A stretch of 64,000 nucleotides of DNA from Turbatrix aceti (Eukaryota > Nematoda > Chromadorea > Rhabditida > Panagrolaimidae): positions 5,831,725-5,895,724 of the forward strand of contig OZ017769.1 of the NCBI GenBank assembly GCA_963969345.1, read 5' to 3'. Position 1 is the first letter of the stretch; every line of letters starts with the position of its first letter. This document shows, piece by piece, positions 1-11,890 of the stretch. Both the position numbers and the translations under genes were made by a program. The notes below the pieces were generated by a model. That model was not told the DNA's origin and made no database searches. It was given only the letters and a program-made list of their open reading frames with translations.

Positions 1-117
1 CTCAACCTGTCCTCTGTTGGACTGAATCTGTCGGGCGTCAGCGAGTTCCAGGACCTCGTCGAGAACTTGGTCGACGACGACGATCACAACGCCGCTTTTT
101 CCCACTCTCTCGGCTGA
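1..117 (+). CDS. 3' end of an unidentified gene (partial)
   Basis: An open frame runs from the first base to a TGA at 115-117 and encodes the last 38 residues of a protein. The visible tail is rich in Leu, Ser and Val and then has an acidic run of four Asp (VDDDDHN) before ending in HSLG. The composition and codon use (C/G in third positions) resemble the real exons elsewhere in the window, which is why I read it as a terminal exon rather than a chance ORF. No domain can be recognised from this piece. It converges on the minus-strand PY-motif gene that ends at 384, leaving a 266-bp shared 3' region. The rest of the gene lies outside the window. Confidence 0.5.
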   Translation, partial: LNLSSVGLNLSGVSEFQDLVENLVDDDDHNAAFSHSLG

Positions 118-383
118 TCTGGTCATTCGCCGGCTGTTCTCTTCGTTCTGTAAATGCAACGCGATCTCGACACGATATTTTGTAAGCTACCCGTTACCGA
201 CCCCTCTCCTGGACCGCGCCTGTCCCACCCTAACCGCGGTCCCGACCCCCACCACCCCACTAACCACCTTCCTGTTAATGTTGTTGCATACCGACTTATT
301 ACCCCTTTTGCAATGGATCCCTGCGATACGATACGTGTGTATGCATTTTTTTACACGACATAAACGATTGCGTGAATTTGCAG

Positions 384-1339
384 TCAGAATTTCTGGGGCA
401 AAATGTGCGGCTGGATGTCGAAGGTGGCCGGCATCATCGGCTGCACTGTCGACGGAAGCGCGCCTGGCAGTTGGTCGAGTTCTTCGTAGGTCGGCGGCGG
501 CCGCTGTATGGGCTCAAAAGGCGTCACGACCCCGCTACCCCCCATGCCGGGGTAGGGTGGGGGTGGGTCGAAGGCTGTCGGCTTGTACGGCCGCAGCAAG
601 CCCGTGTGATGGTGGTGCAGGGGGAGTCCCGCCCTCGACCGCGCCATGGGGCACATCGGGGCCCTCGCGAGCGGCACTGGGACATGCAGACCACCTGGGT
701 ACGGCTGAAAATTGGCGGGCTGTCAGCAGTTACGATGACGCTGGCGCAGGACAGGGCAGGGCAGGTAAGGAAGGGAGCAGGAGGTATGCACGTCAGAATT
801 CCCGACGACTTGTCTTTTATTTTCTTTCCTAATCCCCGGGAACAAAAATGGCGTCATTTAATCTTTTGTTTTGACGTTTGGTCGGTCGAATGAACGCCTG
901 TTGGCACCGATGTTCCAAAAATAAAGAGCACCGGGGACAAATGTCCTCAAAAACTGCAAAAATCCAGCAACAGGCGTGTTCTGCAGCGAAAATTGTTCAA
1001 AAGTAACAAATATCGACTTTGCGTACTTCAAAAACCTGGCAATTTTTTCTAAAATATCCACCAACTGTCTAAAAGTTCCACAGCGTTCTTTGAAAACGAT
1101 TCCACCCCACCTGTCTCCAAAAATCTATCCTTAGCACCCGTCGGCCGTTGCACGTGAACCAGCACGTGTTTCAGGCAACAAACGATCGTATCCGTCCCCA
1201 GAAAATATTTATTTATTACCATGGTGGTAGACTCGCCGGCAGCGGCGGCAGACGCCTCCTGTTGTCGCTTGGTGAGTCTGATGGAGAGGCCGATGCAGAT
1301 GATGGCTAGGAATACCACGAGAAGGACAACTGTCGACAT
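384..1339 (-). CDS. small single-pass membrane protein with PPxY motifs
   Basis: Two exons: 1220-1339 and 384-704, giving 146 aa. The first exon encodes a short N terminus directly followed by a hydrophobic segment (about residues 3-20, TVVLLVVFLAIICIGLS), then a basic stop-transfer RLTKRQ. The intron has a GTAATA donor and a TTTTCAG acceptor, and the frame continues at phase 0. The second exon is proline-rich. It carries PPPPYPGM and PPPTYEEL, both matching the PPxY consensus bound by WW domains of Nedd4-type ubiquitin ligases and YAP-like proteins, and a HHHH run. Known membrane proteins with a similar cytoplasmic tail are WBP1/VOPP1, but the cysteine-rich ectodomain of that family is absent, so I do not assign orthology. 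It lies 262 bp downstream of the ArfGAP1 gene on the same strand. The start is the first ATG before the membrane segment. Confidence 0.6.
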
Positions 1340-1601
1340 GTGCTCGCGCTCGCGACGGCGGGCGTCTGACAGCAGCGCCCTTCCCTCACGTCGCGCCTCG
1401 AATCTCGGTTGCGTCGTCGCTCGGGGCAACGCGCCGACCAACCCAGCCCCGGTGTGCGTGAGAACGCCTTCTATATCCTATTTACCTGCCTGCCACAGCC
1501 TTTTTACTCACTTTCACGCGGCAAACAAGCACAAACACGGCCCTTGAAGGGATTGGGCAGGCCTGCGATAGCCGACTTCGCCCGCACCCCTCACACAGGT
1601 G

Positions 1602-3417
1602 TTACTGATTCAAGAGAGCCCACGCGTCGTCGTCCCAGGCCTTGTTTTTCTCCGCTGGCTTCTTTTCGGCGGCTGCAGCTGCGCGACGCGCGGCTCGGGT
1701 TCTCGGTGAATCGTTGAAGGTCATCAGGTCGACGTCGTCTTCGTGGTTGTCCTCAACGGCGGTCGGGGGTGGCTGGGTCCGAGTTTTGGACGTTTTAGAC
1801 TTTGTTTTCACGGGGGCGGATGTCTCGTCACCGCTCCCGGATACATTTGACGTCCGGGAAGACCGAGTGGACTTTTTGTTGGTCGGCGACTTCTTGCGGG
1901 TCTTCTCCGTCTGGTCGGGGGCGGTGAGACGGTCTGGCGCGGGCGCGGTCGACGATGGCGAAGTTGCGTTGTAGGAATCCGAGTCGCCGTACAACTGGCT
2001 CGAGAGTGACGCTTGTGTGTTGAAAGATGGCGTTGATGAGCCGCCGTGGCCAAGGCCGAGGTCTTCGTATTGACCCCTGAAAAATAAAAAAAATAAAAAA
2101 CACAAAAAATTTTTTTGCAAGTCGCAATGGCATTTTTTTTTAACAAAACAAAGAGCGCCGACGCGCGGCACGTGAGCCGAGCCGAACCTGTGATTACGAC
2201 AACCAAAAATTGCAGGTGTGTTCACAGCGGGGCACTTGAAAGCGCAAAATGCACCTTTGGAGGGGTCAATTATAAGCCAAGACGTCAAAAACACGGCCGG
2301 GGGAAACAAAAAAGCAGTCCGACTCACCCCTTGAAAGCCGTCGTAAAGCCCTGAAGCGACGGGGATTTGACAAAACTCGACAGCCCACTCCACGACCGGT
2401 TGCCGACGTCTGTGGCCCTCGAAGCCAGCGAACCAAGCAGACCAGAGTCGCCGCTGATCTCGACTGCCTTGGACGACGCCTGGGTTGTCAGATCCTTGGC
2501 CATGCCTGCAGCGGACGAAGCGCCTCGGCTGAGCATGTTCCAGCCGACGGAGAGCGAAGACATGGCCCCGGCAAGGAGATCGGACTGATCGTTGGCCGCC
2601 GACTGCCCCGTGTACTGGGGATTGCCAAAGCCCTGGTATCTCGAGTCAGAGCCCGTGCCGTAGCCTGACCCTCCTCCGCCCGACGATTGAAATCCGCCAT
2701 CATAGCCGCCGGATGAGTACGACTTGTTGACGTCAAATTCGGAGCGGAGGGGCTTGGATGAGTACTCCGGGCTGTGGATCGACGAGCTCCCGGTCGCCGG
2801 TCGATAGTCCTTCGCTGGAGACTTCTCAAACGACCAAACTTTGCCCTCGGCTTCGGTATTGACCTGAAACACCAAAAAAAACGATCAATAGAGTCAAACA
2901 GAGCATTTTGTAGCCTAAACGGATGCAAAAGCATCGTCAGACAAACCAGACCTTGTCACGCAACAAAGCGGCGGCCCGAGAGTTGTACTTGTCGTGAATG
3001 TTCCAGTTGACGTTGTAATCCGGTTGAGACTCAAAAAATTCCTTGGCCTTCTTGTTGCCGCCGACTTTCATCTTTTCGAGCTCCTTGTCCTTCCATTTGT
3101 CCATTGTGATGGATCGAACAAAGCTGAAATACAAAAACTGCCATTTTATGTCTACACACCCCATAATTTCCTCTCCAGGCCAATAAGCACTTACCTGATA
3201 TGAACACCGAGCCCTCTATGCCGTCCCGAGCATTCCAGACAGATCCAGATGCCGTAGGAGACGCTAGACCATTGCGGGTTGCTCGTGCCACACTCGAAGC
3301 AGAACTGAAACCGTCCATGCAATTTTTTCGATCTCGGGATCGAAAAAATCAACTCACGTTATTCTCGTCGACAGGTCTCAGATTCTTGAGCACCCTTCGT
3401 GTTCTGGGACTGGCCAT
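1602..3417 (-). CDS. ArfGAP1: ADP-ribosylation factor GTPase-activating protein 1 (ArfGAP1 type)
   Basis: Five exons: 3358-3417, 3195-3304, 2952-3123, 2329(or 2328)-2863 and 1602-2076, encoding about 450 aa. The N-terminal ArfGAP domain (residues about 7-120) has the CX2CX16CX2C zinc finger (Cys22, 25, 42, 45) and the catalytic arginine at residue 50 in CSGRHRGLG, followed by [12 protein letters not shown], which is near-invariant in this family. The middle has two Ser/Gly-rich amphipathic stretches ([19 protein letters not shown] and the [12 protein letters not shown] region) that correspond to the ALPS lipid-packing sensors of ArfGAP1. The C terminus is charged and ends in [11 protein letters not shown]. 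Role by family: it stimulates GTP hydrolysis on Arf1 at the Golgi and drives COPI coat release. A TTTTTTCAG acceptor lies 16 bases upstream of the ATG, compatible with trans-splicing or a 5'UTR intron. Confidence 0.92.
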
Positions 3418-4239
3418 GGCGTTGAGTTGGACTCTGAAAAAACCTTTGACGTCCACGAACGGAGAAACCAGCAAAAATCGACTCACAGAAAGTGAAAAAC
3501 GGATATAAATAAAGAATAATTTCAATCAATAGATATAGATACGTGTCACCGAGATGCGTGTCTGCTGCACCCGACTGGAGTGTTAAAAAGACAGGAAGTG
3601 GAAGGATGGATAAAAGATGGAATCGAAAAAGCCGGCGTCGCGCAACGAGTCTGAAAAAAAGAGAACGCGTGGCATTCGGACCAGAATACGATGACGCAGC
3701 TTGTGCTTGTTTTGCAGCTTGCGGGCAGCTTGCGTTGTACGAGGCTTCAAAAGTCGAATTTCATTTGTTTCATCAGTCATCGCCAAAAACTGGTTAGAAG
3801 TGTTTTTATCAGTGTTGTCTGGTGCTTATCGGCGTTGTTGTTTTTGCGTTGGTTGTCTTCTCTTGTCTGACACGTCGGTACACGTAGGGGGACAAAAGAT
3901 CAACAGGTTTTTTGCTTGCAAGAATTTTTTATTTTGTTTTTGCGGTCTTTGTAATGTAATGGAATTTGTGTAATGTAATCAACAAATTTTTTTTGCCTGG
4001 GTGATCAAATTACACGGTGTTAACCTTGCCCGTCAGGTATGCATGCCTGCCAAACGACTTCAACTTGTTCAAAAACACACTTTTGCTATGTACAGATTTA
4101 TTTTTAATTTTAAAATTTTAATTTTAATCGCAGTTTTTTACGCTTTTGTCACAGTCGTTAGAGAAGTGTGTTGGAGCAGAGGGAGTGAGAGTGAGAGCAT
4201 CACGGGTGTATATCTCTTGTATATCTCGCAGGAACGGAC
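3418..4239. other. intergenic, upstream of ArfGAP1
   Basis: About 820 bp between the start of ArfGAP1 and the stop of the DUSP gene, both on the minus strand. It is AT-rich (for example the near-palindromic TTAATTTTAAAATTTTAA tract near 4106) and shows no exon-like ORF. A minus-strand AATAAA (4097-4102) lies 138 bases beyond the DUSP stop. Confidence 0.6.
4097..4102 (-). promoter_or_regulatory. candidate polyadenylation signal of the DUSP gene
   Basis: AATAAA on the minus strand (TTTATT on plus), 138 bases after the DUSP stop codon and inside an AT-rich stretch. This matches the consensus hexamer; use is inferred. Confidence 0.35.
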
Positions 4240-6101
4240 TCAGAAGGCGGAGAAGAAGGCTTCCCTACTCGAGTTGTAAATGTTGCCGAAGATGTTGTCC
4301 TGTCGTCTCCTGTTTGGCGCTGGACTGACGAGCGCGAGGGAGGCAGCGTGCTTCCAGGGATTGTACCCGCCGACCGAGGATGACGATACCGGCTGTCTGT
4401 GACCGATGGCAGCGGATCTCGACCGGTAGGAGGCCGTCGCGTCACCGGCAGTCGCGAGCCCGTTGGCGCCGCCGCCGCGTCGCTTTGCGTAGTCGCTGGC
4501 GATGAGGGCGGTCGCCTTGGTCCGCGCAGGCGTCGGAACGTAGACATGGCTTTCGTCGATGCCGCTGCGCGCGAGGACGTGTCTCTTGAGGTCTATGGCA
4601 TAGACATCCGGAATAGGCAGGTCACAGTAATCAGTCTTGATCATGGTAACCGTCGCGTGTCCTCGCAGCTTTCGTTCGTAGTCGACCATTTGTTTCCAAA
4701 ACCCAACGTTTGGGCGAACGATAGGTCGCGCAGCCTTTACGTAGTGATAGGCCTGACGGAGTGTCATGTGCCCGTACTTGACCAGGTAGATGATGCACAG
4801 CGAAGCCGACCTGCTCACACCTGCCACGCAATGGACGAGGGTCTTGCCGCCCTGGTCCTTGACCGCCTTTATTCTGTCCGCAACCGTGTCGAAGTAGGCT
4901 GAGAGGCACTGAAACGAGACTATGCATTTTATCCGGAGTGCAAAATGTTGCTTGCGTGCCCTTAAAGGTGTTTGGTTTCACCCGGAATAGGCAATCGTGG
5001 TTATTTTTGGCACTCCTCCACAGGAAGTGGCAGTCGGCGAATGAATGCGTTTGACGTGGGGGAAGGTGGTTGTCCTCTCAGGCGGAAGTGCCATCTCTAC
5101 CTGGGCCGACGGACCAACTTCCTCGTGCTTCACGCATCGCTGGCCAACCATCAAAAATGCAATTTGTGTCCCTCGCGGCTTGAAAAGGCACGAAAATGCA
5201 CGTGCGAACAATAGGTGCAATTGACGTATGTATGTACACGTACAAAACAATATCGCGTGCGCCTTTTGATTCAATTTGAGCTCGTTTTTCCTCAAAAGTC
5301 GTCTTGCGCGTCTTTTTTTCGTTTTCGAGAATAATTTAGGTTTTTTGTTTGTTCTCGAAACGGGCCAGACAACGCCCTTTTAACCGGGCGGGCGGCGCAC
5401 CTCGTAAAGTGCGAACGAGCGTAATCACCTGGCCATTACTCTCGCTCGCACTCTTGCGCTACCTGGTCTCCTACCCTCCTGCGTAGAACGTTAAAAAAAC
5501 AAATTGGCAGTTAAACGAGCTCAGGAAACACGCAGTTCACCGAGAATCGTCTGTGGTCTTTGCCCGGTCGAAGAGGTCCCTGGAGCCGCTATTAAACTAA
5601 TTAGGCGTACGCAGGCAGGCAGGCAGCGGTTGTCGAGGATGCCAACACGCACGCACAGCCGTTTTTGGTAACGAAGCGCAAGAGTCTCTCTCTCGAGGAT
5701 AAACAAAATTTGTGATTCACAAAATTTCCGTCCCGACGATGTTGCACAATCGTCGATGCATAAGGGCTCATTTTTTTGGTCATGAATAATTCAGAAGCAC
5801 AGTGGAATCCCGGCTATCTCGAATTTCCTCGCCAGCCAGCTCATCGAGCAGAGAACAGAACTCGTATAGTAAATACCCCAAAGATAGTAAAAATACTCAC
5901 AGCAGTAGGATTGTCTTCGATTCTGATCCGGAGACAGTCGATGCCCGTGAAGTAGGACGTTGGTTCCTCGGTGGTGGCATTGACGATGCAGTTGATCTTC
6001 TTTTGCCGCAGTTTTTCCGGCTTGAGCACGCCTGCACCCGAGAGAAAGAGGTGGTCGTTGATTTCCGAAATCTGACCGAAGAGGCCGATGCGGGAAGACA
6101 T
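4240..6101 (-). CDS. atypical dual-specificity phosphatase, DUSP14/18/21 group
   Basis: Two exons: 5901-6101 and 4240-4908, separated by a 992-nt intron with a GTGAGT donor and TTTCAG acceptor; 289 aa. The phosphatase domain covers residues about 8-170. The signature HCVAGVSR has catalytic Cys94 and Arg100, and the candidate general acid is Asp63 in RIEDNPTA. It continues with SASLCIIYLVKY and RPIVRPNVGFW, which are typical of the small MKP-like DUSPs without a CH2 domain (DUSP14, 18, 21, 28). About 120 extra C-terminal residues, rich in Ser, Ala and Arg, are not part of the fold and look disordered. Family role: dephosphorylation of phospho-Ser/Thr/Tyr, often on MAPK-pathway components. All catalytic residues are intact. 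A GTTTTTTCAG acceptor-like site lies 24 bases upstream of the ATG. Confidence 0.9.
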
Positions 6102-9100
6102 TTGGGGTGGAAGCGTTGACTCACGCTGAAAAAACGAGCTCGTTTGGTTGGTAATATTTATTATTTTTTAGTAGCTCGGAGGAGATCCGCCGAAGGAGCC
6201 AAACGTGTGACGTCGCGGAAAGAAAGCAAGCTCGTTCGGTTAGGTCTGTGGCACGGTTGGGGCAGTAATTAAATTTTTTCATGGGCTCCACGGGAATGGA
6301 GATGAAAGATAATCTTTCTGGGCAAGAACGCTTCGGAGTAGCCACAGCCGCGGGGGGCCACCACAGATCGTTGCCAAAGATAAGCGCCGCGTGCACGGGT
6401 GTACGTGATATCCTCTGCCGGAAGCTATAAATAAGCTAGGCATGGGCTCAAAGGCTTATGAATGGAAATGCAATTCGTTCGCGACAGAAGGCGCGGCTTC
6501 CGACGGAGGTCTACCCTTCGGGCCACATTTCCCGATTCTGACTACCTGTTAACCCCAAAATGAGGTTTATGGCGAAAAGTAACGATATCTTCTACGTGCT
6601 CTGGGTAGGGGTACGGTGGCCTGCCTCGAGGCGAACACCTGTAGATACCGGGACTTGAAACAAGGGCTCTTAGTCAGTCGCTCGTCCGTCGGCGAGCAAT
6701 CTTCCAGACCGGCGAAGATAAAAAATAACTTCTCCCAAGAGAAACGAGGATACGAGTGGAGTGGCTTTTCTTTTTTGACAGTGTTGGCCAGACAACAAAA
6801 GTCGATGGTCGGTCGAGCCTTGCGCTGCGCTGCTTTTCGGCGGCGGCAGCACACGAGATTCAATTAGACAAAGCGGAGGAGCACTCATTCGATGACTTAC
6901 GTTATGTCGGTGTGGTGGTGGTAGTGGTGGTATGTATATCGCTCTGCTCGTGAAGACGTTCCGGAACGTCTCTTGGTTGTGGCACACGCGCGAGCGAGCA
7001 TACAAGCAAGCGCCGCAGTCACATAACACCGCCGGGACGGCCGGCGATGACGGCATCGTCATCTCCGGTGGCCGGGGCGCGGCAGTTGCGGTGTCCTATC
7101 TCTCAGGCAGGCCGCTGATGTATGTATTCACGCTGCGCTAACGAGCCGACATCCTCTTTTCGAGACGAGACGAGACGCCCTCCACGTGCCGCACACCTGC
7201 TGCCTAGGGGGTGAGGGGGGAAGGTTAACGCTAGAGGGGGACAGGCCACTGATGAAACATCATTCTATCTACGTAAACCGAAGTATTTTTGGTTGTTGCA
7301 AGATTTTCGGTTGGTAAACAGGAAAGGGGCAAGCAAAAAGAATGCAAACCCTAGCAGAAACAAAATGATTGGTTACGCATTAGCCGACGCGGGCACGAGC
7401 ACGGGCGCGGGCGTGCAAGAGATCAGCCAACGCCCAAATCGGTAAACTATGCCTCACGGGGCATAGCCCAGCAATTATGGACGATTAGACACCCCAAATG
7501 GGTGAACACCCTGAGAATGCACTGTTTTCGGTGCAAGCGTCTCCGGTGGTGAAGATCACCAACCGGTTGTCACCCTACACCACCGGGAGAGACCCCGGGG
7601 GTGGAAGATGCGCTCAAGGAGCTTCAGGCGGACAAAAGACGGACAAGGACACTGCTACCCACTTTGCACCACCACCCGGAGGAGGACTGGACTGAGACAG
7701 GTAGTATTTAGCTACCTGCAGGCTATTGCTGTGAAGAGGACATCCTGGCGCAGCACGAAGTGCCGCCAGACGACAATAAAAAAATAGGGGACGGGACGAG
7801 GCGACAAACGACCTATTATTCAGTCGGCCTATGCACTTTAAAAAGTAACACAATTTTGGGAACAATTCACTCACTCAGGCGCTGTCATGACGAAGGGGAG
7901 GATAGGAGAGGTGGGCGCGTCTTCGCGCCTTTGTTGTCCCAGGGCCCGGTGGCAACAACGGTGGCAACGCGTCAAACCAACTGCTCTTCGTCCATCCAGC
8001 GGCTGTCGACCAAGTTTTGTGCCCTCTGCCGGCCGAGAAAAAAATTGGATGAGTGTCCTGCACTCTTCCTTCTTCCGCTCCTCCAGTATTTATCTACATC
8101 CTGAACCACATCGCACGTTTTTTCTCGGGAAATTATTAACCGCAGAAGAAAACAAGCCGCAACCGCGCCTTTTCATTCATTTTTGGGGTGGTTTAAAACG
8201 GCACACGGTCCTTCCGTCGTCTACGTCCGTCGTCTGCGTTGCCCGGTGCAAAACCGTGCTAAATGTGCTGCAAGAGTCTCTCATTCGTACAAAACAATGC
8301 AAAGCACCTCTGCACGGTTCGTGAATGGCAATGGGCCTCCTCCTACGTTTTGACTCGCCTTGCCTCGCGTCAGTCACAGTGGAGTACGTCCAAATCAAAT
8401 TTATCAAATTCGAAGCGCGTTGCGACACTATTTTCCCCTTCAACGGTTTCCGTCCCGTCGCTTCAATTCAAGACGACAACTTGCCACCGAAAGTGTTTAC
8501 ACAAGCTCCGAGAATTATGCCACGGGAGGGAGGGAAGGAGGGGGTCCGTTGATGGCCATAGGGCGGTATCCGCCAGGGGTGATGAATGACGCGACACCCC
8601 TCTGGGTACGTACCCGGGTTGGTTGGTCGGACGGGCGAAGGCGTCATCTGGTTTTCGTCTTATTCTTGCAGAGCGGCAAAACGAGTTCACGGAAATGGGG
8701 TGAGGGGCATTACGCAGACAGTACAGTACATCTGCCAGCCACCGGCCTAGTCGAAGGAATCGCCCGAGTGGTGCCTTGAAATTACAAAAAAAGAGAAAAA
8801 CTGATGAAACCATCTCGAGTATGCACAGTGACGTGGAAAATATAGCAAAAGCATTTTTTTGGCCCCCTTTCACGTCTCAGGCTCAAAATAAACGTCTGCA
8901 GCGCGGAAAACTGCTCCCTGCCCTGGTCGACGTATACACAGGCAAAAAACTCTGCCTCACCACCACCATTATTCTCACCAACGACGACTCACGAGACAAG
9001 ACCTCAACACCCCTTTTACCATCTCTTACTCTTACGTGCAGGTTTTGTTTGAAACCAGGCAACAGAAACATCGGTTCACGCATTGCATTGTTGAGAGGAG

Positions 9101-11746
9101 GTACAGCACCAACAAATTCAACTTTTGTTTACGTTCGCAGGGACCATCATCCCGACTACCCCGGAGCCCCGGAAGTTCAAAGGTACAAGGCGTAATGGAT
9201 TAAGCGGGTTAGACCAGGTACGTCGAGACTAATCCCCCCTGGTTTACAAAAGAGAAGAGGGACGATCGATGCAACAATTGGACGTGAGTGGATCGACAGA
9301 CTGTCGGTCGGTCGACCAGTCAATCAGTCATCGAGGGGCCCAGCCAGTGTTTGCCCAACCCAACTCATCCGGAGAAGCAAACAGGAAATGAACGAACGAA
9401 CGAATCAACCCTCGATGGATGATGGTGTTCAGCGTAGTAGTATCGCCGTGACCGCCCCTCCCAAAAACAACAAAACACGCAAGCGACACTGCAGGGAAGG
9501 GATAGGGGCGACAAAGTGTCCCGGGCGGACGGGAACGAACACGGAAAGCGGAGGAGGAGGCAGGTTGCGACTCGACTCTGTCTCCGAGTCGCAGCCGCGG
9601 CCGCAGCCGTGATTGTGGCCGTGGCCGCGTGATCACTTCTCCTGGGGCCACGATGATCGTAAACAGGCGTGCATCGCGTCCCGCCCGCCCTCCCGGGTCG
9701 GTCGCAAAAACAGAGATCAATGAGCGACCAGCCAGCACTAGGCCGGAGGCCTCAAGCCGGCGGCGTCGCCGAGACACCCATCTGCCGAGCCTGGCAAGTG
9801 CACGTGTCCTAGCGAGTATTTTTGCCAGAGCACCCCGCTTTTTTTCTTAATTTTATTAGATTGAGGGGGCCGGTGGCGGGACAAACAAAACAGTCGTCCC
9901 ACCTCCAGATTGGCCCCAAACACATATTTTTTCAATGACAAATCCGATGAAAAATGAAATTAATATATTTTTTGCACAATTGAAGAATATCGAATCTCGT
10001 GCCACTCGTGGCAAGAAATGACGGAATGACGGAATGCCGGAGGGCGGCCATAATTAGAAAAACGGCTGGAAGAGTGCATAAAGAATGAATGAATGAATAA
10101 ATGCAAAACATTCGAGGGTCTCCGGAGAAAAACATCTGGCTTGGCGTTTGGAGTATGCGTCAACGAAGACGTCGCTCGCTCTGCGTGAGGCAATAAATAA
10201 TCGGGAAGGCCGGCTTCTCGGGGCAGAGCGGAGGGGCTTATTACTACCCCTGCGCCAGCGCCAGCGCCTGCGCCGCCAGCGGTGGTGGTGTCCGTGCTAA
10301 TACCCACGGCGGCGGTCTGCAGCTGTTTATGGCACGGACGCTGTCAAATCCCCTCGATTATGAGCCTCATTGTCCGTAAACAACACAGATACCTAGATTG
10401 TTGTTTTAGCACGCTTTAGATACTGTAGCTACTGTGTGTGGTTATTTTTGATAACGCTTTTCGCTTTTCATGGATTTTGCGTGCACAAAGTCTCACGCGA
10501 CGGCAGCGTGAGGGTGAGGGCGCTCCGTAAATAGCCATTGTGTGCCGTCGTCGTCGTCGTCGTCGTCGTCGACGACGACCCGCCGACTGACCGGTCACCC
10601 AACGACGAGACAAATGGCCCCCAAGGCCATCTACAAGATCGAAAAAAGGGCCCGAATAGACTGCTCCCGTAGAAGTGTTGCCAGCAGCGAACAAAATGTC
10701 TGCTCGTGACAAACCCCCGGAAAAATCAGGAGCCGTCAAAAAATAACAATAAAGTCTAAAAAAAGCCGCACAATGCATTTTTTAAGTTTTTTTTTCGAAC
10801 CAGAACACAAAACAACACAAACGAACGCAAAAACCGTTTTTGTTGCGGCGTCATCCATCCGCTTCTATTCTGTTTTCTGCGCCGCAGTCAGTCAGTCACA
10901 AAGTGCATCAACTATTTATATTTAGAAGTCTTAGCAGCGCAACGTGGACGACGATGACGACAAAAACGGAGATAATCAGTCTGCCCTACTAGCGCGGCTA
11001 CTGAGAGGGGGAAAAGGCACTCCCAGGCATCTTCAATGGCACCCGCACCTCCGCATTCTTTCTCAGGTGACGTAAAATGCAAAAACGAGTGACGCTGGCT
11101 TCCAGAAACACGTGGAAGCCTCTAGCATTGTCGGCACAATCCTCCGATTGTAAAGAAGCCTTGTCGACTACAAATACGGCAAGTGGGAATAAATATGCGG
11201 CAATTGGGTTCACGAAGACGTTCAAAGGCACGCCGAAAGGAAGCGACGCGATAATCGCCGTCTAGCATGCAATGGGGGGTCAAAAAGAGAACAACTCGTG
11301 CGGCCTGAAGGGAGATGCTCCTCGCGGGCCTTTTATAGTAAGTTCCCAACCCGGCAAATGGTTTTTGAGAACAGCGTCTGCCTCAAGGAACTGAACAAGT
11401 TGCCGGATGCTGCGATGACGACGTCAAAGAACACGCCGCTGCAGACCAGACAAAGGCCAGACCTGAGAATCCCGGACCGGGTGGCTGGGAGCAAAATCAG
11501 GCATCGGACACCAATTCAATTCAATTCGACCGCACAAGAGTCAGAATGACGCGATACGCGTGCTTGCCTGCAAAGCGCTGCACTTGACTTGACGCGCCCA
11601 AAATAAGGAGGGCATGCTTGGGTGCAGCGAAGGGCGGCAGGCGCCACACCTTTGCCAGGCTGCAGGGAACGCAATCTGTCCTTGCAGCCAGCAAACAGCT
11701 TCCAGATTACGTTAAAAATCCCGTTCAAAAATGTCCGAGCTATGAA
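6102..11746. other. gene-free stretch
   Basis: About 5.6 kb with many short overlapping ORFs on both strands, none of which shows a recognisable domain, exon-like continuity or biased codon use. It holds simple sequence (a CGT tract at 10545), short inverted repeats such as CTCCGGTGGTG/CACCACCGGGAG at 7541-7589, and mixed GC. It could include regulatory DNA or non-coding RNA; nothing specific is visible. Confidence 0.5.
10545..10579. repeat. CGT/GAC trinucleotide tract
   Basis: About eight CGT units run directly into GACGACGAC, so the tract is also an inverted repeat around TCGA. Located in gene-free DNA. Confidence 0.85.
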
Positions 11747-11771
11747 CTCACAAAAAAAGGAGTGTTACCTG

Positions 11772-11890
11772 TAACACTTCAAAGTGTTATTGATGACACT
11801 TTGAAGTGTAATTTGCCTGTATAACACTTTCAAAGTGTCATTGAGCAGCTTACACTTTGAAAGTGTTACCCATAACTCTTTGAAAGTGTC
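11772..11890. repeat. left array of five CACTTTGAAAGTG-type palindromes
   Basis: Five near-identical palindromic units, alternating in the orientation of their short spacer (ACTTCAAAGT, ACTTTGAAGT, ACTTTCAAAGT, ACTTTGAAAGT, CTCTTTGAAAGT), spaced 4-15 bases apart. Such subterminal arrays in DNA transposons typically bind the transposase; that role is inferred here. Confidence 0.75.

Noticed and set aside
4399..4902. 167-codon plus-strand ORF
   Set aside because: Antisense shadow of the DUSP second exon.
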